64,000 bases of DNA from G963668605 sp963793625. GTDB lineage: Bacteria > Acidobacteriota > Terriglobia > Bryobacterales > Bryobacteraceae. The stretch spans positions 1 to 64,000 of the forward strand of contig CAWCAT010000028.1 of NCBI GenBank assembly GCA_963793625.1. Direction: 5' to 3'. Shown one piece after another: positions 21,750-31,953 of this stretch. Position numbers and translations under genes: made by a program. The notes below the pieces were generated by a model. The model searched no databases, was not told the origin of the DNA, and was given only the letters and a program-made list of their open reading frames with translations. Numbering within the stretch: the stretch's first letter is position 1; each line of letters opens with the position of its first letter.

Positions 21750-23087
21750 AGTTTGAAGCCTTTCAGCACATCGTCCCAAGGCTTGCGATAGGGACGCTCA
21801 AGCATGGCCGTCGCCTCGGCATCGCCGATGATTTCTTCGCGTTGCGGAATCCAGCGAATTTTGCGGCCGGTGCGCAGCGAGATGTTTGCCAGATGGCAAG
21901 TGGTCGCGGTGCGGTGGCCGTCTTCGATGCTCGATACAGGCTGCTGCCGGGACTTGATGCAATCCAGAAACTCGCGCACGTGCAGCGCGAACTGCTCCAT
22001 GGCTGTGCCGGTGCCTTTCGCGGGTTTGATCCACGGCGTGGGCCTGGTTTCCGAGCGCACCGGACCGCCCGCGGGATGACCCTGAAATACGGGCACGGCG
22101 TTGTTTGGATCGATGCGCGGATCGGGAAAAACCTCGTAGCCGCTGCGCCCGATTGTCATGCTGCCTTTGGAACCGAAAAATTCGAGACCCAGTTTACCTC
22201 GTCCCACACTCGCTTCACGATGCGACCATGTGGCGTTGAAACCGGGATATTCGATAATTGCGTCCTGCGTGTCAGGGGTTTCGCCGTCGTCTTCCAAAAC
22301 GAACCGGCCGCCGGCGGAACTCACGAGCGTCAGGACCCAGCACTGGCATAACCCACTGCACGATGTCGATTTCATGTGCACCGAGATTGGTCATCTGCCC
22401 GCCCGAATAATCCCAAAACCAGCGGAAGTGATAAAGCGCGCGATGAGGAGTGTACGGCGCGCAGGCGCTGGTCCGAGCCACATGTCGTAATCGAGATCGG
22501 TCGGCGCGCGCCATCCGGTGGACGTTCCGAAGCCCGGCATTCACGTTGCGCGAACGGTGCCCATGCGGACCTTCGTGGATCTTGCCGATATAGCCGGCAC
22601 GCAGCATCTCACGCGCCTGCTTGTAATGCGGCCCGCTGCGTTGCTGCGTGCCGACCTGCACGACGCGTTTGTAGCGCTGCGCGGCATTGACCATCCAGCG
22701 GCCCTCGCGCACGAACAGCGTGAGCGGCTTTTCGACATAGACGTCTTTACCTGCCGCGCAGGCCATGATTGTCATCAGCGCGTGCCAGTGATCCGGGGTG
22801 GAGATGCACACCGCGTCGATGCTCTTTTCATCGAGCAGTTTGCGGAAATCGTGATAGCCTTTTGCGCGCCCGCCGCACGCGGCAATGCCCTGCTCCATGC
22901 GCGGTTGATACACGTCGGACACGGCGACAAGATCGGCGTCCTTCTGATTTTTGAAATCGTGAACGTGTTGCGTGCCGATCAAGCCATAGCCGATAAAACC
23001 GACTTGTACTCGATCATTAGCTCCGCGAACACGATTCCAGGATGCGGCTGTCATGGCTCCCAGAAATCCGCGCCGTGTTTGTGACAT
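21746..23087 (-). CDS. Gfo/Idh/MocA oxidoreductase with Tat signal, frameshifted
   Basis: The N-terminus SQTRRGFLGAMTAAS is a twin-arginine signal. The Rossmann domain follows (VQVGFIGYGLIGTQHVHDF, ADLVAVSDVYQPR), then the family motif AGKDVYVEKPLTLFVREG. The middle is broken near 22560, 22500 and 22330. The C-terminal half, in another frame, has GGQMTNLGAHEIDIVQWVM, LEFFGSKGSMTIG and IKSRQQPVSSIEDGHRTATT, ending KPWDDVLKGFKL. Tat-exported members are common in acidobacteria and planctomycetes and are thought to oxidise sugars or glycosides in the periplasm with a tightly bound cofactor. Substrate unknown. Confidence 0.82.
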
Positions 23088-23133
23088 GGGGAGATTCTAT
23101 CAGGAAGTCCTGGACTCTTGTGAACAGATTACG

Positions 23134-24680
23134 CTATGAGGACGCGCCGCAACACTTCTTGTACTTCTTGCCGCTACCGCATGGGCACGGGTCGTTGCGC
23201 CCGACCTTCCCGTTGGCGGGAGGCACCTCGATCGGCATATCCGTCACTGGCTCGTCGTTGAAAGATTCGGGCTCCTCAGACTCCCTGGACGTGGCAAAGA
23301 CCGGCTCAATACCGTGCAGCGCCAATCGTTCGTCCAGAGCCATCTCGACAAGTTCCAGTTCTTCCGGTTCAGACCACTCGGCAGCTTCCTCGATCTTGCG
23401 CAGCAATCCGCGAATTCGTCCCCTCGAAATTTCGGCCGGAACCGAGAGCGCATACGCAAACAATGCGTCGCTGCGGTAAGTCTTCCTCGTCGAAGAACTC
23501 GCGCAGCTTGCCGGCTTCGGTACCGATGCCCAGGTAGCCCGTGCCCCAGATTGCGTTGCGCTTGATCTCGGGATCAGGGTCAGCCAGATGCTGCGGCATG
23601 AATTCCGCGAAGGAGCGGTCCAGCGAACGCCACATGGCTTCGAGCGCTTTGGCGCGCGACTCGGGAATTTCGTAAAACTCCAGCATGCGGGCGCGAACAA
23701 TCGGATCGTCCGATTCAAACGCGAGACCGACCAGTGCGCCGCAGCGTTCTTCCAGCGGTGCGGCTTCGTCGTTCAGCTTGGCGGCCATGGCGGCGCGAAT
23801 AGCCGGTTCTATCTACAGCGCTGCCGAGAGTTTCCCAGGCGTGTGCGCGGACGTGACGGAGCTATCCTCGTGCGCCATCATGAAAATCTGGTCGCGCAGC
23901 GGGCGTTCCAATTCGCGGTTAAAAAAGTGTTGTACCGCCGCAGTCCTGTACTCTTCCGAACAGCTCTGCCAGAAATCCAACACGTTCTTCATCATCCAGA
24001 ATCGAGAAGAACGGACCCGGAATTCCGGGTACAGTTCCCAGATCGATTCCGGCTCAGGAAAGCCATCGACGCGTGTTTCGTTGAAATGCTCTAATGCGAA
24101 TTCGGCTTCCGTGCGGATGAGCGCAGCGGAGGGATCGTCACCCAAACCGGCCAGTAGTTCTTCGATTTCGGGACGCGCGGAAGGATCGCCGTACAGACCG
24201 AGCAGCAACAAACCATCGACAGCGTCGAACTGCATCCTATCAAGCAGCAACTTCAGAATTCGGTCGTCGCGCTGGCGGAACGAAGACAGAATGTACGGGA
24301 TTTCGCCCGCTTCATCTTCGCCCAATTCCTCATACAGATCCAGCAGTGGCTGAATGGCGGGCTCACCGATCTCGCGGAGAGCCGACATGATCTCTTCAGA
24401 CACGTCTTCGCCCACATTGCGGCGAAGATAAGCCAGATAAAACGGCAGTGCCTCGGGCGTACGCAGGTACCGGAAGAGTGCTACCAATTCCTCTTCCATG
24501 TCGACGCGGTCGTCGAGACGGTCCTCCATGGCGAAGCGCAGGATGTCAGGGAGAGTCACGGGCGGGATCGTCAACGAGCGCGTGGATCAGGCGATGATCG
24601 AAACCAATCATCCCCCTCGCCGACGCGGTCAAAAGATCATAGGCCGGCGTGGATTGGTACTGCTCAGGATTGATAAACAC
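23134..24680 (-). CDS. HEAT-repeat-like protein with C-terminal SEC-C zinc motif, frameshifted
   Basis: A GTG near 24680 gives FINPEQYQSTPAYDLLTASA, joined near 24565 to LPDILRFAMEDRLDDRVDM. A long array of helical repeats follows (ALREIGEPAIQPLLDLYEEL, LLLGLYGDPSARPEIEELLA, then ERCGALVGLAFESDDPIVRA). A frame break at 23813 and another near 23490 separate the last part, which ends in the SEC-C motif GRNDPCPCGSGKKYKKCCG. This zinc motif is the one on SecA and many unrelated proteins. The protein is cytoplasmic. Function is unknown. It follows rplI after a hairpin. Confidence 0.7.
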
Positions 24681-24688
24681 GGGAGTAT

Positions 24689-24711
24689 GGGGCGGCTTTT
24701 TCAGCCGCCCC
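24689..24711 (-). terminator. Hairpin after rplI
   Basis: A perfect nine-pair inverted repeat (GGGGCGGCT and AGCCGCCCC) with a five-base loop lies 9 bases past the rplI stop. No long T tract follows on either strand, so it may be a weak terminator or an RNA-stability hairpin between the ribosomal genes and the HEAT/SEC-C gene. Confidence 0.6.
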
Positions 24712-24719
24712 GCTTATTG

Positions 24720-25169
24720 CTATTCCTCTTCCTTCACCACGTTCACGGTGATATCCACGGTGACGTCGCGGTGCAGGCGAACCGGAACCTTGTGTTCGCC
24801 GAGCTGCTTGATGGGCTCTTCGAGCTGGATCTTGCGGCGGTCGACGGTGTAGTTCTGCTTTTCGAGCAGCTCGGCGATGTCCTTGGAGGTGACCGAGCCG
24901 AACAGCTGATCGTTCTCGCCGGCCTTCTGACGAGATGGTGACGCACGAGCGGCCATGATCTTGGCCAGTTCCTGCGCGTCGCCCAAATCCTTGGCATCGC
25001 GGCGCAGATGCGCCTGCCGTTCCTGCTCGACGATCTTCTTGTTGGATTCGGTGGCGGCCACGGCCAGACGCTTGGGCAGCAGGTAATTGCGGGCGTAGCC
25101 GGCGGCCACTTTCACCACCTGGCCGCGGGTACCCAACTTTTCGATGTCTTCCCTGAGAATGACTTCCAT
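24720..25169 (-). CDS. rplI: 50S ribosomal protein L9
   Basis: An open 149-residue frame of normal length. The L9 signature is complete at the N-terminus: MEVILREDIEKLGTRGQ, VVKVAAGYARNYLLPKRLAV. The long central helix and C-terminal domain follow (AGENDQLFGSVTSKDIAELL). The short stretch ARASPSR just before it looks out of register with the family, and two compensating small shifts there (about 24930-24955) are likely. It is the last gene of the rpsF-rpsR-rplI ribosomal cluster. AGGAGAC lies before the start. Confidence 0.95.
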   Translation of the reverse strand: MEVILREDIEKLGTRGQVVKVAAGYARNYLLPKRLAVAATESNKKIVEQERQAHLRRDAKDLGDAQELAKIMAARASPSRQKAGENDQLFGSVTSKDIAELLEKQNYTVDRRKIQLEEPIKQLGEHKVPVRLHRDVTVDITVNVVKEEE

Positions 25170-25181
25170 GGTCCTGTCTCC

Positions 25182-25486
25182 TTACACCTGTGTCGCGAAC
25201 GGCAGCAACGCGATGTTGCGCGCCTGCTTGATGGCTTCCGCCAGCCGCCGCTGATGCGGCGTGCAAACGCCCGAGATGCGGCGCGGGGTGATTTTGCCGC
25301 GCTCGGAAACGAACGCCGACAGCAGCTTGACGTCCTTGTAGTTGATGTCGTCGATCTTGTCCACGCAGAACCGGCACACCTTCTTGCGCCGGAAATACTG
25401 TTTCTTCTGCCAGCGATCGCCTTGTCGCCGCCCGTGGGTCGCTGGCTGGCCGCTACCGGCCTTCCACCTTTGCTCTGTTCTGCCAT
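25182..25486 (-). CDS. rpsR: 30S ribosomal protein S18, frameshifted
   Basis: ATG 25486 follows GGAGGAG. The N-terminal tail (EQSKGGRPVAASQRP) is joined by a break near 25400 to the S18 core VCRFCVDKIDDINYKDV, KLLSAFVSERGKITPRRISG, HQRRLAEAIKQARNIALLP. The CxxC pair at the core start is present, as in zinc-type S18. S18 pairs with S6 on the small-subunit platform, matching the gene order with rpsF just upstream. Confidence 0.93.
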
Positions 25487-25505
25487 GATCGTTCTCCTCC
25501 GTCCC

Positions 25506-25953
25506 TTATCCTGTCGGCTGGCCGGCAGTCTCGGCGCGGCGGCCTCTGCCAGCATCTGTTGCTCGGCCGTGCGGCATGGCCGGAGCAGCCGGTGGAGCGG
25601 CGGTGCGGCTTGCGGGCGGCGCGCTTTTCGCGCGGCCTTTCGGCGCTTTTCCACCCTCTTCAGCTTCTCGTCGATGCGCACGGTGATGAACTTCAGGACC
25701 AGGTCGGAGACGCGCAACCGGCGCTCGAATTCCTTCACCGGTCCGGGCCGGCAGTGAACTGCAACAGGACGTAGAAGCCTTCGCGCGCTTGTGCACGCGG
25801 TAGGCCAGCTTGCGCACGCCCCACTTCTCGACTTTTTCCATGGTGCCGCCGCCGGCGGTGATAACTGACGTCTGCACTTGCTCGACGAACGGGTCGATTT
25901 CTTCTTCCGGTCGCGTCCGGCCGAACGATGAACAGCTCTTCGTAGATTCTCAT
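25506..25953 (-). CDS. rpsF: 30S ribosomal protein S6, frameshifted, long C-terminal tail
   Basis: ATG 25953 overlaps the pth stop (ATGA). The start is MRIYEELFIVRPDAT. Other frames then give TAGGGTMEKVEKWGVRKLAY, GFYVLLQFTAGP, and EFERRLRVSDLVLKFITVRI. The tail after the core is rich in lysine, arginine and alanine and runs to about 25506; the exact stop is uncertain because of breaks near 25900, 25790, 25740 and 25640. It binds S18 and 16S rRNA. This is the expected rpsF-rpsR-rplI order. Confidence 0.9.
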
Positions 25954-26553
25954 TCTTCCTCTGTTTTGAGCCTCGGGCGCGACGATTGAATCTCGCCATG
26001 GCCTTTTCGACGCCCTCGGCAATTATGGACTCCACCGCCTCGAGCCGCAAGGTCCGAGCAGCTCGTCCAATTCCTTTCTCTGCCCCCGCTTGATGGGCGC
26101 CAGCACAAATTCCGCGCCATCGCGGACCTCGTGGCCGGGATGAATGCCCAGGCGAACCCGGGCGAATTCGCTCGGTTCCCAGGCTCGCGGATCACCGATT
26201 CCACCCCGTGATGCCCGCCGGCGGAGCCTTTCGGCCTGATCCGGAAGTGACGTCCACGGCAGGTCCAGATCGTCGTAAACCACGATCAGCTCCCGCGCCG
26301 CGAGCTCGTACTTTTCCAGCAGCGCCGCACCGATGTCCCGCTCAAATTCATGAACGTCTGCGGCTTGGCCAGCAGCACCGGCCGCCGGCGATCTTGCCCG
26401 TCCCCACCAGCGCCTGGCATTCCCGGCGCGCCTGACCGCATGCCGTTCCGCTCCGCCAGCCGGTCCACCACCAGAAACCCCAGGTTGTGCGGCGTACGCT
26501 GCGTATTCCCGGCCCGGATTGCCAAGGCCCGAGCAACGAGGCCACGCAAGCAT
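25950..26553 (-). CDS. pth: Peptidyl-tRNA hydrolase, frameshifted
   Basis: The start reads GLGNPGREYAAY, the nucleotide-end signature of bacterial Pth, and another frame gives TPHNLGFLVVDRLAE with the catalytic histidine. LLAKPQTFMNLSG follows, then RELIVVYDDLDLPW with the catalytic aspartate. The later part RVRLGIHPGHE and EFVLAPIKRGQRKELDELL ends with IIAEGVEKAMARF and PRLKTEEE at 25950. Breaks lie near 26500, 26390, 26335, 26205 and 26045. Pth recycles tRNAs released with unfinished peptides. It sits between rplY and rpsF, a common bacterial arrangement. Confidence 0.9.
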
Positions 26554-26565
26554 CCGGCACGGAAC

Positions 26566-27267
26566 TTACTTCTTCTTCTCCTTGACTTCGGCCTCGGCTT
26601 CTTCTTCCTTCTTGCCCTTCTTGATGACTTCGGGCTCGGCGGCGGCGGCGGCGGCTTCCTCGACCCGCAGCCTCGGCCGGCGCCTCTTCGGCACGCAGCG
26701 CGACCACGTGCACGAGCACCGCATCCGGCGGGCTCAGCAGTTTCATGAACCGGTCAGCGGCACATCGCTGGCGCGGCATGCTCTGGCCGAGCATCAGCTC
26801 GGTCGACGTCGAACGTGAAGCTCTCCGGAATCTCGTCCGGCAGGCACTCGATCTCGATTTCGCGCGTCGACCACCTCGAGCAGGCCGCCCTGTTGCTTGA
26901 CGCCCTTGGCTTCGCCCTGCGCAGTGCACCGGGACCTTCACCGAGATGCGCTTGGTCAGGTCGATGCGCTTCAGATCCGACGTGCAGCAGATTGCCCTTG
27001 ATCGGGATCGTCCTGCCAGTCGACCACCATCACGGGCGTGGTCTCGCCAGCCGCTGGATGGCGACGTCGAAAATCGTGTTGTGGCCGGTGACTTGCTGTG
27101 CAGGATCTCGGTTCACTTCCTTCGGGTCTCACCGAAACCGCGACGGGTCCTTTGCCGCGCGCCATACACCACGGCGGGAATCTGCGCCCTTCACGCGCAG
27201 ACGGCGGGCTTCGTTCTTGCCGCGCGAGGCTGCGCGGTTCGGCGGCGATCGTAATATCTTTCCTCAT
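26566..27267 (-). CDS. rplY: 50S ribosomal protein L25 (Ctc/TL5 type), heavily frameshifted
   Basis: ATG 27267 follows AAAGGAGCG. The start MRKDITIAAEPR is followed in other frames by LRVKGQIPAVVYG-like coding near 27180, then a TL5 domain ending DAVLVHVVALRAEEAPAEAA and an acidic/lysine-rich tail (KEEEAEAEVKEKKK). There are at least eight frame breaks in 700 bases, among the worst in the window. L25 binds 5S rRNA. The two-domain Ctc form fits the length and the position between prs and pth. Confidence 0.85.
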
Positions 27268-27333
27268 TGCTCGCTCCTTTCGCCGGGGCGTAGCCATGCA
27301 TTCGCTGTGCGGCCACGTGAACCCTGCGCCTTT

Positions 27334-28324
27334 CTAGAACCTCAAACAAACAATGTGCTGACGCGACGTCTCCTCGTGAATCGACTGGATGGCCCGCGCC
27401 AGCAGCGGCGCCACCGAGAGCTGCTGATCGTCGCCGGCACTTGCGCGCCTCTTCCCGCAGCGGGATCGAGTTCGTCAAAACAACTTCCTTCAGACGCGAG
27501 CGGTCGATCCGCTCGACCGCCGGGCCCGGACAGCACGGCGTGCGTGGCGCAGGCGCGTACACTCGTCGCGCGCGCCCTGTCGCAGCAGCGCCTCGGCGCC
27601 CTTGACCAGCGTGCCGGCGGTGTCGATCAGGTCGTCGACGATCAGGCAGTCGCGGCCCTCCACGTCGCCGATGATGTGCATCACCTCGGCCACGTTGGCC
27701 TCCTCGCGGCGCTTGTCGATGATGGCCAGCGGCGCGTTCAGCCGCTTGGCGAAGGCGCGCGCGCGCTCCACGCCGCCGGCGTCCGGGCGAGACCACGGTC
27801 AGATTCGGAATCGCTCTGCGACTTGAAGTATTCGATCATCACCGGCGTCGCGAACAGGTGATCCACCGGAACGTCGAAGAAGCCCTGAATCTGCGCGGCG
27901 TGCAGATCGAGCGCCAGAACCCGGTCCGCGCCGGCGGTTTCCAGCAGGCTCGGCGACCAGCTTGGCCGAGATCGGCACGCGGGGCTTGTCCTTGCGGTCC
28001 TGCCGCGCGTAGCCGTAATAGGGCAGCACGGCGGTGATGCGCTCCGCCGAGGCGCGCTTGAGCGCGTCGATCATCAGCAGCAGTTCCATCAGGTGGCGGT
28101 CCACCGGCGTGCAGGTGGGCTGCACCACGAAGACGTCGGCGCCGCGCACGTTTTCCTGGATCTGGAGATAGATTTCGCCGTCGGAAAACGTCTTGACCGA
28201 ACTGAGCGCCGAGGTCGATTCCCAGCTCGGCGCAGATCTCGCCGCGCAAGCGCGGGATTGGCATTCCCGGTGAAGATCTTCAGACGTTCGACCTCATTAC
28301 GCGTACCGGCTTTGGGGCGGCCAT
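27334..28324 (-). CDS. prs: Ribose-phosphate pyrophosphokinase, frameshifted
   Basis: Read across frames: VERLKIFTGNANPALAREIC, SVKTFSDGEIYLQIQENV, then the intact block RGADVFVVQPTCTPVDRHLM, RASAERITAVLPYYGYARQD and RKDKPRVPISAKLVA. The loop near 27650 (GRDCLIVDDLIDTAGTLVKG) is the PRPP-binding signature. The end IHEETSRQHIVCLRF stops at 27334. The start is the ATG at 28324, behind GAAAGG and just past the ispE stop. The enzyme makes PRPP from ribose-5-phosphate and ATP. Breaks lie near 28295, 28200, 27955, 27800, 27545 and 27440. Confidence 0.92.
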
Positions 28325-28334
28325 ACCTTTCGAT

Positions 28335-29264
28335 TCAATGCGGGGCAAGACTTCTGAGCCATTGCGCCTGATATTGAGCCCGGCTCACGGTCTGAATCGG
28401 AAACGCCGATTCACCCATCCGCATACCCTCCAATTGGCGACGAGCAGCTTGCACTGCTCTCGCGAGTTGCAAACAATCCAAACAGGGCGGACCCACTCCC
28501 GCTCATCATCGCAGAAGACGCTCCCAGCTTCAGGAGTTTTCTCTTTATCGATTTCAAGCGAGGGTGAATTGTCGAATACTACGGATTCGAAGTCGTTCTC
28601 AAAAACAGGCGGCTTACCTGACTCGGTTGCCAGCCCCCTAAACTCCAGACAAATGCCTGGAAACTATTAATGATATTGGAACTTGGCGTCTGAAGTCAAA
28701 CCACGGCCGAGCGCTTTGTAGGCCTCCGGAGTCGAGACATGAATGCCCGGAGCGACCACGATTCCGTACTGTTTCGGATATCTGGGAGCCCATACAGCTC
28801 GGTTCCCCGCCCCTGCGCCACCGCGCTGCCGCCGAACAAAAAGAACGGCACATCGCTGCCCAGGCCTGCCGCCAGTTCCAGCAGCGTCTCCGTAGGCAGA
28901 GTTTTGCCAGCCAACGCAGGCAGCGCCAGCAGAATCGCGGCTGCGTCGCTCGACCCGCCGCCAAGCCCGCCGCCCATCGGTATCTTCTTGGAAAGACGGA
29001 TGTTAAGCTGTCCGCCAATGCGCATGGAGGCGAATGCCGCCTCAGCCGCGCGAATCACCAGATTGTTCGGAATCTCCGGCTTGGCGTTGATGGTCAGTAC
29101 GCCGCGCCGGAGTGAATTCGAGTTCGATACGTATCGGCCAGCGAGATGGTCTGAAAAACGGTCCGCAGCTCGTGGAAGCCATCAGGGCGCTTGTGCAGCA
29201 CCTTGAGTCCGAGATTGATCTTCGCCAGCGCCCTGACGCGCGCCGAGCGGGCTGGATGGCCCAT
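28335..29264 (-). CDS. ispE: 4-diphosphocytidyl-2-C-methyl-D-erythritol kinase, frameshifted
   Basis: ATG 29264, three bases after the apt stop, gives RVRALAKINLGLKVLHKRPD and GFHELRTVFQTISLADTY. A break near 29120 leads to LNIRLSKKIPMGGGLGGGSS, the GHMP ATP-binding loop. Another near 28745 leads through TPEAYKALGRGL, and further shifts reach LKLGASSAMMSGSGSALFGL, the third GHMP motif, ending QWLRSLAPH at 28335. It phosphorylates CDP-methylerythritol in the non-mevalonate isoprenoid pathway. The pairing ispE-prs-rplY-pth is classical. Confidence 0.92.
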
Positions 29265-29267
29265 TGG

Positions 29268-29783
29268 CTAGTAGTGCACGAGCGCGAACTTCTCGTGGCC
29301 GTTAAGCCGCGTTTCGCCCTTGAGAAAATCGAGCTCGATCACGAAGCCGAGACCGGCCACGGTTCCGCCGAGCTTCTCGACCAGCTTGCAGACTGCCGCG
29401 GCGGTACCGCCGGTAGCCAGCACATCGTCGATAATCAGCACGCGCTGTCCGGGCTCGATCGCGTCCTTGTGGATTTCGAGCACATCCGTGCCGTATTCCA
29501 GTGCATATTCGATGCGCTCCGTCACGGAGGGCAGCTTCTTAGGCTTGCGCACCGGGACGAATCCAACTCCAAGCGCATAGGCAACAGCCGGCGCAAAGAT
29601 GAAACCACGCGCTTCGATGCCGAGCACGACATCGATATGCTCATCGCGATAGCGCTCGACGAGCCGGTCGATAGTGCACTTCAAACCGGGGCCGTTTTTC
29701 AGCAGGGTCGTGATGTCGTAAAAATTGATCCCGGGCTTCGGAAAGTCGGGCACTTCGCGGATAAGTTGTTTAAGATCGGACAT
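29268..29783 (-). CDS. apt: Adenine phosphoribosyltransferase
   Basis: An intact 171-residue cytoplasmic enzyme of normal length. It starts SDLKQLIREVPDFPKPGINF, has GIEARGFIFAPAVAYALGVG, the PRPP-binding loop VLIIDDVLATGGTAAA, and the end RLNGHEKFALVHY. It salvages adenine to AMP with PRPP, and the PRPP-forming prs lies two genes downstream in the same run. Its start is one base after the acylphosphatase stop. Confidence 0.96.
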   Translation of the reverse strand: MSDLKQLIREVPDFPKPGINFYDITTLLKNGPGLKCTIDRLVERYRDEHIDVVLGIEARGFIFAPAVAYALGVGFVPVRKPKKLPSVTERIEYALEYGTDVLEIHKDAIEPGQRVLIIDDVLATGGTAAAVCKLVEKLGGTVAGLGFVIELDFLKGETRLNGHEKFALVHY

Positions 29784-29784
29784 T

Positions 29785-30060
29785 TCAGTGTTGGATGTGG
29801 AACTCTGAGTATTTTACCACTGCCTCCTCATGTTCTTCGACGCCGCGCACGTCGGCCCAGCGCGGCCCCTTCCAAAGCAGCCCCGCGAGGTCGTTCAGTT
29901 TATCGAGCGGGCCAACGACATACACTTCGACGCGTCCGTCGTCGAGATTGCGGACATACCCGGTCAGTCCAAGGTCCTGAGCAGCTTTTTCAGCAAAGTA
30001 GCGGTAGCCGACGCCCTGCACCCGGCCACGCACAAAGTATCGGCGCGCACACTTTTTCAC
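29785..30060 (-). CDS. acyP: Acylphosphatase
   Basis: An intact 91-residue protein, the usual length. The catalytic signature is present: RRYFVRGRVQGVGYRYFAEK (arginine in GRVQGVGYR) and GYVRNLDDGRVEVYVVGP with the catalytic asparagine. It hydrolyses acyl phosphates. It is the first gene of the minus-strand housekeeping run and is divergent from the gene at 30103, leaving only 42 bases for both promoters. Confidence 0.94.
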   Translation of the reverse strand: MKKCARRYFVRGRVQGVGYRYFAEKAAQDLGLTGYVRNLDDGRVEVYVVGPLDKLNDLAGLLWKGPRWADVRGVEEHEEAVVKYSEFHIQH

Positions 30061-30102
30061 TCATTCAGTGTCGCAAATGCGACCAGGCTATAGAATGAAG
30101 CC

Positions 30103-31372
30103 ATGTTGCGCTCGCTGTTACCGATCAGTGTTTGGCTGATCGCCGCATACGGTTGGGCTGCCTCGGAGGCAGACCGGGCAGTAATACAGTTAATGCGGGT
30201 TCAGAGCGATGGTGCGCAACAAGTTCGAATATTACATCGAGCTGCCGTGGATCCGGAACTGGATATGGTGGTTGCATTGAGCGGTCCCGATGAAGGCTGG
30301 TGGAACACCAGATCGAAGCTCGGGCTTTTCCTGCAGCGTCGGGAAGAACCGGGATTGCGGTACAAGATCGCAGTCGAGCACGGGCGGGGAGACGCCGACT
30401 GCTACGCCCGAGTCGAACGCGCAACAGCGACGGACGTCGTAATCTCCTGCACGCCAGAGAAAGGCCGACCTGGGCCTAACCGGAAGTTCGTTTATGATGT
30501 TCGCGCCAAGGTGCTGGTAAAGCAAGTCGTTTATGACCAATTCGCGATGTACCGTGTGTTTGGCTCGGAGCAGAAGGCAGTGCTCGTCGGCTCCGACTCC
30601 CACCGCGTGATCGCCATCGAGTACCGTCCGGCGCAGGAACCTGCATTCCGGTTGCTGAGCGGTGCGCAAGCTGAGAGTTGGACACGGCGTGTCCCATTTA
30701 CAACCGGCACAATCGGTGTGGGAGCGGAGCAGCGCCGTGAGCTTTACCCCGAGCCAAAGAAACCCAAGCCTGTCCACTTCGGGCCAGGAAACCGATTCAC
30801 TTTGTTGGACGGATCGGTGCAGCAGTTCCCACTACCTCAAAGTACGTATGAAGAGTTCAGTACGGCCCGGCCTTCACGCGTGAAAAGTGGCTACACCCGC
30901 GAGGGATCAGTGATGAACGAACAGATCGGGCCGTACCAAATCGCGGACGGTACGCTCTGGTTCGCAAAGACCTTCTACGACGGCGAAGGGATGACAGGGG
31001 TGGGCGGGTTCGGATACTTCGATACACAAACAGGCGAGTACCGTATCTACTCGCCTGTCGAAATAAAGGATTGGTCCGCGACTGCGATGCTGGTGGAGTC
31101 CGATGCGATTTGGATTGGGCTCGCGCATAACGGCGAATGGGGAGCTACCGGAGGTGGAATACTTCAATTCGATCGCTCAACGCAGAAAGCAACTCGACTG
31201 CCGCTTCAGGAGATTGTTGTGGGAAATAACTCGCGTTGGAGATCAGCTGGTAATGGCCACAAGCTTCGGAGCCGCTCTATTCGACGGTGTTAAGCTGCGA
31301 CGGTTTTTCGTGGACGAGACGACTGACGCACGCTTGCACGTGGCCGAGGCCCTTCCCGTACCTGTCAAGTGA
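30103..31372 (+). CDS. Exported protein of unknown function, one frameshift
   Basis: A signal peptide (LRSLLPISVWLIAAYGWAA) opens a protein of about 422 residues. A single break near 31235 separates the last 45 residues (VGDQLVMATSFGAALFDGVK, ending VAEALPVPVK). The body shows short repeated strands ending in aromatic or glycine turns (TLWFAKTFYDGEGMTGVGG, AIWIGLAHNGEWGATGGGI, ILQFDRST), which suggests a beta-propeller of the two-component-sensor type. I do not recognise a named family. Confidence 0.6.
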
Positions 31373-31437
31373 CGTGACGGCCTGCGGGAACTTTCATCGT
31401 ACTCGGGATGTCTAACCCCACCAGAGGCTAAGATTCC

Positions 31438-31953
31438 ATGGACGTTTGGCGAGGTTTCAGCGCATTCGCAAGGTTCTACATGCGAATGACAATGGCGCAC
31501 GTTTTGACGTACGTCGTTATCGGCGGATTCTCTTACATGCTGATCATGAGGCACTGCTGGGCGAATTTTCCCGCGGATCTGAGCCTGCGGGACATCACCG
31601 GCAGCCACGTCCAGTTCTGGCTGTGGCCCGCCCAGTTTATTCGATCGCTCGTGCTGGCAGCTGTCTTCTATCCGCTGCGCGAAACCTTGCTGCGGAAGGG
31701 CCGGTTCGGTGGACTGTTAGTCGCCGGAATCATGGTAGGCATAGGTTGTCTGGCCGGCTTCAACGGCTTGATCGAGAATTTGATTTTCTACCGCAATGTG
31801 AGCCTATACCTGTATTACGTTCACATTCCCGAGATCCTGGCGCAAACGCTCGCGTTTGGCTATTTTCTGGTGTGGTTGGAGAAAGCCGCGGAACAACGGG
31901 GACTTCAGACGATCCCCTCGCTTGCCGTGACTGACAAGCTATCGCCTGTATAG
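31438..31953 (+). CDS. Four-helix membrane protein of unknown function
   Basis: An intact 171-residue protein with four likely membrane helices at about 18-38, 59-79, 90-110 and 125-147. The second is preceded by HVQFWLWPAQFIRS, and the loops are short. No family motif is recognised. The start is the ATG at 31438, which puts a basic amphipathic N-terminus (WRGFSAFARFYMRM) before the first helix. Its 3' end overlaps the end of the convergent STN peptide gene by 15 bases. Confidence 0.6.
   Translation: MDVWRGFSAFARFYMRMTMAHVLTYVVIGGFSYMLIMRHCWANFPADLSLRDITGSHVQFWLWPAQFIRSLVLAAVFYPLRETLLRKGRFGGLLVAGIMVGIGCLAGFNGLIENLIFYRNVSLYLYYVHIPEILAQTLAFGYFLVWLEKAAEQRGLQTIPSLAVTDKLSPV

Noticed and set aside
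25112..26050. A 312-residue minus-strand frame across rpsF, rpsR and the start of rplI
   Set aside because: It joins pieces of three ribosomal genes out of frame; arginine- and serine-rich composition marks it as a shadow.
27334..28324. Programmed frameshifting in prs
   Set aside because: There are many breaks, no slippery heptamer stands out, and neighbours are broken the same way, so error is simpler.
28335..28700. Possible tRNA between ispE and prs
   Set aside because: A TTCGAATCC-like stretch on the minus strand near 28585 suggested a T-loop, but no cloverleaf could be built and the bases are coding sequence of the ispE C-terminus.
29112..30098. A 328-residue plus-strand frame opposite ispE, apt and acyP
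   Set aside because: apt and acyP are intact and fully recognisable on the other strand; the frame has no motif.
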